Assembly: GCA_964588795.1 (NCBI GenBank)
Contig: CAZPQN010000014.1
Coordinates: forward strand, 1-55,615
Length of the DNA: 55,615 nt
Direction: 5' to 3'
Source: CAZPQN01 sp964588795
Lineage (GTDB): Bacteria; Fidelibacterota; UBA2242
The notes under the pieces are model-generated. The model did no database searches. It worked only from the letters and a program-made list of their open reading frames with translations, and was not told the origin of the DNA. This document shows positions 17,298 through 24,742 of the stretch, one piece after another. Every line of letters starts with the position of its first letter. Position 1 is the stretch's first letter. The position numbers were made by a program, and so were the translations under genes.

Positions 17298-17792
17298 GTG
17301 GAAAAATATCCTTGCAGAACGATCCTTTTGACCAACAGTGTCTCGCTCGCGATTTATGCGCTGGGTATTGGAATTATGGCGCAGGTAAATTGGTGGGTAA
17401 TGGCAGCTTTTATTCTGTACATAGGCTGGCTGGAAATTCGGCTGATAAAAGGCGGATGCGTCAACTGCTACTATTATGGAAGATGGTGCGCTTTCGGTCG
17501 TGGGAAAATTGCGGGCTGGTTGTTTAAACAAGGTGATCCGGAACGCTTTGCCAGGAGGGAACTCACTTTTCGGGATCTGTTGCCGGATTTACTGCTGGCA
17601 GTTATTCCGTTCCTTACCGGTCTTGTTCTGCTCATCCTCAATTTCAATTGGGGTATGCTGGTTGCTTTAGTGGCTCTGTTTTTACTGGCGAGCAGTGGCA
17701 ATGGACTGGTCAGGAGCAAATTAGCCTGCCCGAACTGTCATCAGCGTGAAACAGGTTGCCCCGCGGAACGCTTTTTCAATAAACGCAAATGA
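17298..17792 (+). CDS. Unknown cysteine-rich membrane protein
   Basis: A 164-residue protein with about four membrane helices (residues about 10-30, 32-48, 98-116 and 118-136). Cysteines are clustered in two soluble loops: CVNCYYYGRWCAFG near residue 54 and CPNCHQRETGCP near the C-terminus. The spacing suggests metal binding or disulphide exchange. I do not recognise a named family. The start is GTG 17298 with AAGGAG six bases upstream, so it is translated well. It sits at the end of the GH94-nanE unit, but nothing in the sequence links it to sugar metabolism. Confidence 0.7.
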   Translation: MEKYPCRTILLTNSVSLAIYALGIGIMAQVNWWVMAAFILYIGWLEIRLIKGGCVNCYYYGRWCAFGRGKIAGWLFKQGDPERFARRELTFRDLLPDLLLAVIPFLTGLVLLILNFNWGMLVALVALFLLASSGNGLVRSKLACPNCHQRETGCPAERFFNKRK

Positions 17793-17821
17793 ACCGTTAA
17801 AAAGTAAGTAAGAGTACCGAA

Positions 17822-18436
17822 ATGCGGAGATTTCTCATACTATTGACAGTTATCTACACCGTATCGGGTATTGATTGTGACAAAGCGGATGACAATTCGG
17901 TAGAGCAATATCCATTAAATATCATGCTGGCACAGGGCTATGACGATTTCAGCAGTGAAGGAGCGGCATTTGCCGTGGCGGTTGATACACTACATAACGC
18001 CGCGTTAATAATTGCACTGCGGTTCAACCTTCCATTTTATCAGGGCGAATTCAATCCCGCCAGCGATATATCCAAAACCATTCGGGAGTACAACTGGAAC
18101 CGCCAGAATCCCATCACGCAGTCTATACTAAACCGCTGGCAATACTGCGAAAATTTCATGACTGACACCCAGGGAATACGCACGATGGGTGTAAATATGG
18201 CGGCGTTTTTGGTGTTCAGACCTGACAGCACTTCACTGAAAGGTAAGTTTTTTGTCGCCAAATCCGGGCGCTTGTCCTTGACCCGTATGGAAGGCAATGT
18301 AGATTTAGTCGAGGGTGATCTGACATTCGCCGAGATAACCTCGGACAGTTCCACAGCCAGAGTACGAGCGAACGGTGATCAACTGAAAATCGAAGACATC
18401 TATTTCGAATTCAGCACAACGGATCAACCAAAATAA
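17822..18436 (+). CDS. Exported protein of unknown function
   Basis: A 204-residue protein with an N-terminal hydrophobic segment (LILLTVIYTVSG) that reads as a signal peptide, followed by a soluble, mostly beta-rich domain without recognised motifs. A Cys follows shortly after the hydrophobic region (IDCDKADD), which might be a weak lipobox but does not fit the consensus. It is the last plus-strand gene before the converging antiporter gene. I assign no function. Confidence 0.6.
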   Translation: MRRFLILLTVIYTVSGIDCDKADDNSVEQYPLNIMLAQGYDDFSSEGAAFAVAVDTLHNAALIIALRFNLPFYQGEFNPASDISKTIREYNWNRQNPITQSILNRWQYCENFMTDTQGIRTMGVNMAAFLVFRPDSTSLKGKFFVAKSGRLSLTRMEGNVDLVEGDLTFAEITSDSSTARVRANGDQLKIEDIYFEFSTTDQPK

Positions 18437-18568
18437 AAGCCGCGGGTCTATTGCTCCCGGTAGAAACGGAATCGTGCCGCAGTTCACTCTTTGATCCAAC
18501 TTAGAAGAGGAAAAACTGTAAGACCTGATTATGATGCTGAAACCCTGGAAATATCAGGAGCGCAGGAT

Positions 18569-19516
18569 TTAAGGCCAGAGCAGAATCAGATACACGAAAT
18601 ACGAAACCAGCAAAACCAAGCCTTCCCAGCGGCGTAGAATATAACCACTCCAGAGCATGAACATCAAGGCGATCGTCGTAGTGACCATCCACCATAAATC
18701 GAGGTTTTGGATATTGACACCCTGAATGGGATTGATGAGGGCACTGATTCCCAAGATTCCAAGGATATTGAAGATATTCGAACCAATAACGTTGGCCAGC
18801 GCGATGTCAGCCTGATTACGCCGGGCGGCGATGACTGACGTCGCCAGTTCCGGGATGCTGGTTCCTGCTGCGATGATCGTCAATCCGATGATGGCTTCAC
18901 TGACGTGCAAAATGCGGGCGAGCCGCACCGAATTGTCGATGAATACGTTGGCTCCAAAGAATAACAGCACGAAACCCGCTGCGATAAAAAACAAGTCCAG
19001 CCAGATATTTTTCAGGGTATGAGGCAATCCTTCCTCCAGGTGGGTTGCCGGTCGGGTTTGATTGCGTTCAGAGCGGGCGATAAGAATTATTACCAGTGTA
19101 TAAATAATGATACCGCTGATGAAGATCAGGCCTTCTATTCGGGATAGAAAGCGGTCGAAAAAAAATGCGACCAAAAGCAGGGCAGTGACAATCATCAGGG
19201 GGGCGTCAGTCTTGATCAACTGGATTTTCACTTTCAGCGGACGGATTAGAGCTGCCAGTCCGAGTATTAATGCAATGTTGAAAATATTGGAACCGATGAT
19301 GTTTCCGATGGAAATATCACCAATCCCAATCAGCGTTGCCCGTACACTCACAATCAGCTCCGGGAAGCTGGTCCCGTAAGCGACTATTGTGAGACCGATC
19401 AATAGGGGTGATACACCCAAACGCATCGCCAGCGAGGCACTGCCGCGTACTAATGCCTCCGCTCCAAAAAATACGAGTAGTAGCCCAAGCAAAATTAATA
19501 ACACAATGACTAACAT
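18569..19516 (-). CDS. Calcium/sodium antiporter, CaCA family (YrbG-like)
   Basis: A 315-residue inner-membrane exchanger with the two inverted alpha-repeats of the CaCA family: GTSFPELIVSVRA followed by GNIIGSNIFNIALILG, and GTSIPELATSVIAA followed by ANVIGSNIFNILGILG. The glutamates in the (G)TSxPE motifs are the ion-binding residues. About ten membrane helices are visible, the normal number. It would exchange calcium or another cation for sodium or protons. The upstream thioesterase gene is 67 bp away on the same strand. Confidence 0.94.
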   Translation of the reverse strand: MLVIVLLILLGLLLVFFGAEALVRGSASLAMRLGVSPLLIGLTIVAYGTSFPELIVSVRATLIGIGDISIGNIIGSNIFNIALILGLAALIRPLKVKIQLIKTDAPLMIVTALLLVAFFFDRFLSRIEGLIFISGIIIYTLVIILIARSERNQTRPATHLEEGLPHTLKNIWLDLFFIAAGFVLLFFGANVFIDNSVRLARILHVSEAIIGLTIIAAGTSIPELATSVIAARRNQADIALANVIGSNIFNILGILGISALINPIQGVNIQNLDLWWMVTTTIALMFMLWSGYILRRWEGLVLLVSYFVYLILLWP

Positions 19517-19583
19517 AATATTTTACTTTCCCTGATTTAAACGCGTTTTACAGCCCGGACAATAAAATAGATGGTTTTGAGGT

Positions 19584-19988
19584 TTAAATTTGTAAAGCTT
19601 CAAGACGTTGCCGCCATTCGGGACTAATTGCCATGGCTTTCCCGCTCTGGAGGTCGACGAAAGCGAAGGTCACTTCGGCGTCAACCACTAAAGTGGCGGA
19701 TTCAGATAAATAAATCTCATGCCGGAAAGTGGCGCTTTTAGTGCCAATGCGAATAATACGGGAGCGGATTTCCAGGGTGTCACCCAAACGGGCGTAGCTC
19801 CGGTAATTAATATTGGTATTGACCACGACGAATCCGAATCCCTGATCATGCGTTTGCGGATAATCGAAGTATTTTTCCTTGATGTTCCAGCGCGCTTCTT
19901 CCAGGAATTCAAGATAGCGGGTGTTGTTCACATGCCCGTATAAGTCAAGGTGATAACCGTGAACTTTAATCAATGTTTTTTCGATCAT
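19584..19988 (-). CDS. Acyl-CoA thioesterase, hotdog fold (YbgC/FadM-like)
   Basis: A 134-residue 4-hydroxybenzoyl-CoA-thioesterase-type hotdog protein. The active-site segment is LDLYGHVNNTRYLEFLEEAR, with D15 as the likely catalytic residue and the following HVNN pattern of the family. It hydrolyses acyl-CoA thioesters; chain length cannot be told. The 5' side is only 13 bp from an assembly gap, so its promoter and any upstream partner are not visible. Confidence 0.9.
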   Translation of the reverse strand: MIEKTLIKVHGYHLDLYGHVNNTRYLEFLEEARWNIKEKYFDYPQTHDQGFGFVVVNTNINYRSYARLGDTLEIRSRIIRIGTKSATFRHEIYLSESATLVVDAEVTFAFVDLQSGKAMAISPEWRQRLEALQI

Positions 19989-20001
19989 ATTCTGATGCCT
20001 T

Positions 20002-20101
20002 NNNNNNNNNNNNNNNNNNNNNNNNNNNNNNNNNNNNNNNNNNNNNNNNNNNNNNNNNNNNNNNNNNNNNNNNNNNNNNNNNNNNNNNNNNNNNNNNNNN
20101 N
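20002..20101. other. Assembly gap (100 N)
   Basis: A run of exactly 100 N, the usual placeholder for a gap of unknown length. It separates the start of the thioesterase gene from the stop codon of the GHL10 gene (which ends 3 bp after the gap), so missing genes or a terminator here cannot be excluded. Confidence 0.98.
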
Positions 20102-20104
20102 GGT

Positions 20105-22090
20105 TCAGCGCAGGATGACTACTTTCCAGGCCGGAGAATAGAGAAGCGATTTGCCGCTCTGTTGCTCTATTCTGCAGAAATAAATCCCGCTGGGCAAATT
20201 TCCCGCAGAAAGGTTGATAGTTTGCCGCCCGAGATGCTGGAAACCTGAATCCAGCGATTGCACTTCCTGCCCCCGCAGGTTGTAGACCCTGACTCTTATC
20301 AGACCGGCACTGAACAGTTGATAGCTCAAATTAGTCCACGCGTTATATGGATTAGGGTAATTACCCTGAATGATTGGAAATTCAGGACTATTGGCCAGCT
20401 GTGAAGATGCGCTTTCGACTGCAGTGACAACCACATCCGGGGACAGTTTGCGGTTCAACAGAAGCATGATGGCATCAGCGATGACCCACTTCCCAGCCGG
20501 CACTCCGGTATTTTCTACTTTCAGAATCCGATAATTGCCGGCAGTCAGATAGACGGATGTTAAAATCTGCCAACCGGCGGCAAGCGGGTCAGTCTGCGTA
20601 AGATTAACGACAACAGAATCACCTGCGGAGTCATAAATGGTGTACCTGACCGCTGAAGCGGCGTATTTGCTATTGACGATATAGGTAAAAACGTCAAACC
20701 AGCCCTCATAGGGTATGGAACATGAATAAGTCACAGATGCATAGCTTTGGCTGTCTTTATTGATGAGAATGCCAGGTTCAAAACCATATAGCGGACTGCT
20801 ATTTATTTCCCAGTTTCCGCTGATAGTGACGCGTGGATCGGTCTCATTGACGATAATTCCTTTCGGGCGCCACACCCGACCGTTTCGGAAGGGATTGAGG
20901 GCCGGTGCGGCATAATAGGTTGCCTTCAGAGTGTCCGCTAACAGGTTGTTGTTTTTACGCAAACCCTCGTAGAAGAAAAATGCTTCCCCGTTGACCTGCC
21001 GTTGACGATTATCACGCAGGCACTTTAATAAAAAATCAGGCGCAATGACGTAAGGTAGATTGTCCGGTCCATGTTCGATATTCATTAAGATGCCAGCGAA
21101 AAAAATTGTGCGTCTATCGATGGGATGGTAAGCCAGTGAATTTTCCAGCGCGGTGAGATAACCGGCATAATCGTAACGATATAACTGAGGAATGAAACTG
21201 TCCACGATGTTGCTATCAACCCAAGTGCGTGAATCCTGTAGATATTCCTCAAACCCCCATGGATACACACTCGGACTTGATGATACTTCCAAATCAGCAC
21301 TACGGACTTTAATCGAGTCACGCACGCTTTGGAACCATTTGGTGAGTTGGAATGCGCGCCAGCGCTTCCAGTCAACGTCCCGGTAGTTGACCGGCGGATC
21401 TGCGCCAGCTCGTTCGGCGCGGTAGATGTTCCTGGTAATTTCATCGTAGCCGCCTTCAATAGGCATAGCTGGTATCCGATCCGAGAGCTCGATGCCGTCT
21501 ATATCATATCGGTCGCAGGCTTCCAGAATCAATGCCCGCATAAAATCCTGCACTTCCGGATTAATCGCCGACATCCAATCGAATCCATTTTTTACAGTCA
21601 GCTGTCCATCACTATTCTGCAGTGCCCAGTGCGGGTAACGGGCAAGGATATGCCCCCCGTTCTGGGAATAGGAAGTTGAAAAACCCATCTCGAACCAGGG
21701 CATGACTTCGATACCGACCCGGTGAGCTTCGATTATCACCCGCTGAAGCGGATCGCGGCTGGAATTGCCGATAGGACCGATGCTGAAACCGAAATAGTCA
21801 TTCATCACCGCGCTGGGGAAAAGCGTGTAATTTCCATTGTAGCCATTACTGTTCCAGACGACGGTCAGGACGACATTGACGTGATGAGCTGCTAAGAAAT
21901 CCATGGCTTCGGCGATACTTTTATCCGAGAACATGACCTGACTGTCCACATTGGTGAGTTTTACTGCTCGGAATTCAGTCACCATCTGGGCAAAGGAAGG
22001 ACACCTGATCAGGCTAAAATATAAACTCAGCGCCAGAATCGGGCGCAAAGCGGTGGGTTTTCTTCTATCCTGTAGCAGCCTACTACTCAT
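20105..22090 (-). CDS. Secreted GHL10 glycosidase with golvesin-like domain and T9SS-type sorting domain
   Basis: A 661-residue exported protein: signal peptide to about residue 35; a GHL10 (UPF0748/DUF187-type) TIM-barrel from about 36 to 400 (VKLTNVDSQVMF, VVLTVVWNSNG, EVMPWFEMGF, DGIELSDRIPAMPIEGG); a golvesin/xanthan-lyase-like beta domain about 415-550 (GKWVIADAIMLL); and a C-terminal sorting domain with GNYPNPYNAWTNLSYQL and GIYFCRIEQQ. GHL10 enzymes include E. coli DigH, which cleaves denuded peptidoglycan glycan. The sorting domain suggests a surface or secreted location. It lies 51 bp downstream of the NagX-like gene, in the same operon. It is one of three GHL10 paralogues in the window. 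Confidence 0.88.
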   Translation of the reverse strand: MSSRLLQDRRKPTALRPILALSLYFSLIRCPSFAQMVTEFRAVKLTNVDSQVMFSDKSIAEAMDFLAAHHVNVVLTVVWNSNGYNGNYTLFPSAVMNDYFGFSIGPIGNSSRDPLQRVIIEAHRVGIEVMPWFEMGFSTSYSQNGGHILARYPHWALQNSDGQLTVKNGFDWMSAINPEVQDFMRALILEACDRYDIDGIELSDRIPAMPIEGGYDEITRNIYRAERAGADPPVNYRDVDWKRWRAFQLTKWFQSVRDSIKVRSADLEVSSSPSVYPWGFEEYLQDSRTWVDSNIVDSFIPQLYRYDYAGYLTALENSLAYHPIDRRTIFFAGILMNIEHGPDNLPYVIAPDFLLKCLRDNRQRQVNGEAFFFYEGLRKNNNLLADTLKATYYAAPALNPFRNGRVWRPKGIIVNETDPRVTISGNWEINSSPLYGFEPGILINKDSQSYASVTYSCSIPYEGWFDVFTYIVNSKYAASAVRYTIYDSAGDSVVVNLTQTDPLAAGWQILTSVYLTAGNYRILKVENTGVPAGKWVIADAIMLLLNRKLSPDVVVTAVESASSQLANSPEFPIIQGNYPNPYNAWTNLSYQLFSAGLIRVRVYNLRGQEVQSLDSGFQHLGRQTINLSAGNLPSGIYFCRIEQQSGKSLLYSPAWKVVILR

Positions 22091-22141
22091 TGACCTTAAA
22101 AGAACTTAACCGCACTTGTTAGCACTTAATGGTACTTGTCA

Positions 22142-23557
22142 TCAGGTTCGCCAGTACCATTTCTTTTTCGTACAATACGCCACACCAAGCGCCAGCAATA
22201 AAGTGTAAATAGCCGCCCGCAGTGCCCCTAACCACGGGGCGTGAGTGTAACGGATAAACAATTCATGTAAGGTTGTCAGGCTTAATATGGGCATGATGAA
22301 ATTGGCCATGGCGGAATAGGCCAGCATGGGATTTTGGCCGTTGAGAATAAAGAGCCTGAGCCAGGGTTTGCGATAAATATCAATGATTATCGCAAAAGCG
22401 ATTACGAGAAAGATCGCCAGCCCGTCGGTAATGAAGTAATAGCTTAGAGTAGGATGATCCTTTTTAATGCCACCTTCGAAAGGCTCGAACAGCAAACCTA
22501 AAACCAACCAGTAGGCACCCCAGATAAAAAGGGTGCGCAGGAATTTTTCGGCAGTCGTAGCGCCTTTCGTCAAAATCAATCCGGTCAGTCCGAGTAGGGT
22601 CAGTGAAAGTAGCGCGGTTTCCGTCACAAGACGCAGTTTGAGACCAACTAACATTATCGGCGTGAATAGCAACATCAGAGTCGTTAATAAAATCATTCGA
22701 TCCTGGAAATGACGGTCTTCGGTCAAAGAATTGTCCGGTTTCCAGAGATCACGTTTCAGGAACATCTCCCCGACAATTGTTCCGGGAATTACGATGAACA
22801 AATACTGGCAATAGTAGAGTTTGTACAGCCAGGAGATCGGGGACCAATTCCAGATGGTCTGTACCCATCCCACAACGGGGTACGAAAGCCGAAGTGCCAT
22901 CAGCAAGCCTAAGACACTTAGACGGAGAACGAGATTTTCACGGGTAAATAACCAGATTAGCGCACCGAAGAAATAGGTATTGGTCAGTACAATCAGGATT
23001 ATGTTACTGCGATAAAGTGAAAAACCACTTCCGTCGGGATAACGTAAAAAGATCAATAAAAGTAGCGCACCTGCCCAACCCGCGAGTTTGATGATCCGCC
23101 GCAAATTTTGCCCCCAACTGTCCGGCGGACGCAGGAAAATGACGAACATGACGGCAAAACCCAGCAGACCGAGAGCCCAGGTCAGTCGATTTGTTTCGGG
23201 GTTGATGACCCAGGGACTAAAAGCACGATGAATCAGGGCAAAAAAACCCAATAGTAAAGTACGTTCGAATATCTGCAGAGCGACCACTGGTCGGGAGGCG
23301 CCTTTTTCCAGACGTTTATTTAATGCCAGCGGAATCGCCGCGCCCAGAGCGAACAGAAAGAATGGAAAAACCAAATCTACCCAGGTAATTCCCGGCAAAT
23401 TTGGATCGAATTTGTGTAAAGGCGGCGGCACCTGAGCATGATACATCCAGGCCGGTAATACTCCATAGGGTACGACTCCGGATAAGACCATCGTCAAGAT
23501 GGCAAATCCGCGTAAGGCATCTAAGCTCAGCGCCCGCGGCTGGCTATTTTCTGGCAT
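22142..23557 (-). CDS. Heparan-alpha-glucosaminide N-acetyltransferase-like membrane protein (NagX/DUF5009)
   Basis: A 471-residue protein with about 11 or 12 membrane helices. The N-terminus carries RALSLDALRGFAILTMVL, the family hallmark, and then a histidine (MYHAQ) directly before ITWVDLVFPFFLFALG, aligning with the active-site histidine region of human HGSNAT. Bacterial relatives, including NagX, lie in amino-sugar loci and are thought to move or acetylate glucosamine units across the inner membrane. AAAGGAG precedes ATG 23557; the longer open frame through the gap is meaningless. It heads an operon with the GHL10 gene downstream. Confidence 0.88.
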   Translation of the reverse strand: MPENSQPRALSLDALRGFAILTMVLSGVVPYGVLPAWMYHAQVPPPLHKFDPNLPGITWVDLVFPFFLFALGAAIPLALNKRLEKGASRPVVALQIFERTLLLGFFALIHRAFSPWVINPETNRLTWALGLLGFAVMFVIFLRPPDSWGQNLRRIIKLAGWAGALLLLIFLRYPDGSGFSLYRSNIILIVLTNTYFFGALIWLFTRENLVLRLSVLGLLMALRLSYPVVGWVQTIWNWSPISWLYKLYYCQYLFIVIPGTIVGEMFLKRDLWKPDNSLTEDRHFQDRMILLTTLMLLFTPIMLVGLKLRLVTETALLSLTLLGLTGLILTKGATTAEKFLRTLFIWGAYWLVLGLLFEPFEGGIKKDHPTLSYYFITDGLAIFLVIAFAIIIDIYRKPWLRLFILNGQNPMLAYSAMANFIMPILSLTTLHELFIRYTHAPWLGALRAAIYTLLLALGVAYCTKKKWYWRT

Positions 23558-23579
23558 TGCAGTACTCCTTTGAAAAAAT

Positions 23580-23596
23580 AAGGTCAAGGTCAAGGT
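23580..23596 (-). repeat. Hexanucleotide tandem repeat at gap edge
   Basis: Nearly three copies of AAGGTC (GACCTT on the gene strand) run straight into the assembly gap. They lie 23 bp upstream of the NagX-like start codon, in its leader. The true copy number is unknown because the gap begins inside the repeat. Confidence 0.7.
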
Positions 23597-23696
23597 NNNN
23601 NNNNNNNNNNNNNNNNNNNNNNNNNNNNNNNNNNNNNNNNNNNNNNNNNNNNNNNNNNNNNNNNNNNNNNNNNNNNNNNNNNNNNNNNNNNNNNNN
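23597..23696. other. Assembly gap (100 N)
   Basis: A run of 100 N placed inside the leader region of the NagX-like gene, probably caused by the short tandem repeat on its left edge. The distance across it is unknown. Confidence 0.98.
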
Positions 23697-24036
23697 AAAG
23701 TACTCGGAACGTGATGGCGCCGGCTCGGGAAAAAGGGCAATCCTCCTGCCCCTGAGTGCATATCGAGCCTTGCGCTCGGTTACTTTAGTCAGATTATTTT
23801 TCACCATTAGACGCAAATCTATAAACCAGAAAGCATTAATCAAAGGTATGTCAGCGCGCGCTCCGAAGGTCATCTGTCTACTATTTTTTTTCTTGCCCAG
23901 CGGGTTAAATTAACATAGCATTTTTACAATTAGGCAAGGATAGAACTGTAGGTCACTGAGACTGATGAGCCTTTTCCAGCATTATCTGTGACCATACAAT
24001 GAACAAATCCGCAATGGTTCCTGACAGTTACACTAT
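23697..24036. other. Intergenic region between divergent genes, no gene seen
   Basis: This 340-bp stretch lies between the gap and the Tat-flavodoxin gene. The only open frame (minus strand, about 59 codons running into the gap) has no recognisable motif and is not called. A small hairpin (CGAGC/GCTCG) occurs near 23763-23777. The promoters of the NagX-like gene and of the flavodoxin should lie here or in the gap. Confidence 0.6.
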
Positions 24037-24708
24037 ATGTCGACAACAAAATTAACCCGCCGCCGATTTCTGAAACTGGCGGGATTTACTTTGGGGGCAG
24101 GGGCACTGGTCGGTAGTGGAATCACGGCTTTATGTGGTCGGCGTCCGGCAATTATTCTGCCCGAAACAACTTTTGGAGAGTCAGGTATGCAACGTAAAAT
24201 ACTCGTGGCCTACGCCAGCAGGACAGGCTTTACCTGGGGTGTGGCGGAAGCAATTGGGCGGACTGTGTCAGAAAGCGGGAATGTGGTGGATGTACGACCG
24301 ATGCAAAATATCACTGATATATCGGAATATCAAGCAGTAATCGCCGGTAGTGCTATTCAGGGTTCGAAATGGTTACCGGAAGCCCGACAGTTTATAGAAA
24401 AGTACAAAAACACACTATCGACAAAGCCCTTCGCCGCCTTTCTGACCTGCATGACCTTGGCCATGCCACAGGCTAATAAATATCGAACGCACGTTGCTAC
24501 ATGGCTGGATCCGATATGTCAGATGGTTCAACCGGTTAGCGTCGGGACTTTTGCCGGAGGGTTGGACATCAGCAAAATTCCGGCTTGGGGTGACAGGGTT
24601 AAATTTCGGTTGAGCGTCATGCTCGGAGTCTGGAAAGAAGGCGATCATCGCGATTGGCAAGCCATCGGGCAGTGGGCAAAAGGCCTGATACCGCAATTAG
24701 TCGGTTAA
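24037..24708 (+). CDS. Tat-exported flavodoxin-domain protein
   Basis: A 223-residue protein with an N-terminal twin-arginine signal (LTRRRFLKLAG followed by a hydrophobic stretch) and then a flavodoxin-like domain from about residue 50. The FMN phosphate loop reads YASRTGFTWGVAEAIG, and the following IAGSAIQGSKWLPEARQF is typical of the HemG/menaquinone-dependent flavodoxin branch. Export by Tat fits a protein that folds around its flavin in the cytoplasm. It would be an anchored or periplasmic electron carrier or oxidase. It stands alone on the plus strand between two minus-strand operons. Confidence 0.85.
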   Translation: MSTTKLTRRRFLKLAGFTLGAGALVGSGITALCGRRPAIILPETTFGESGMQRKILVAYASRTGFTWGVAEAIGRTVSESGNVVDVRPMQNITDISEYQAVIAGSAIQGSKWLPEARQFIEKYKNTLSTKPFAAFLTCMTLAMPQANKYRTHVATWLDPICQMVQPVSVGTFAGGLDISKIPAWGDRVKFRLSVMLGVWKEGDHRDWQAIGQWAKGLIPQLVG

Positions 24709-24742
24709 TCATTGGATTGGCCGGCGAATCTGTCCGGACACT

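Noticed and set aside
17822..18436. Lipoprotein call for the exported unknown
   Set aside because: The cysteine after the hydrophobic segment (SGIDC) does not meet the lipobox consensus.
23763..23785. Possible terminator hairpin CGAGC...GCTCG
   Set aside because: Five-base stem with no proper T-run; too weak to call.
23544..23873. Minus-strand frame running through the second gap
   Set aside because: Only 59 real codons, no motif, and continuity across 100 N is meaningless.
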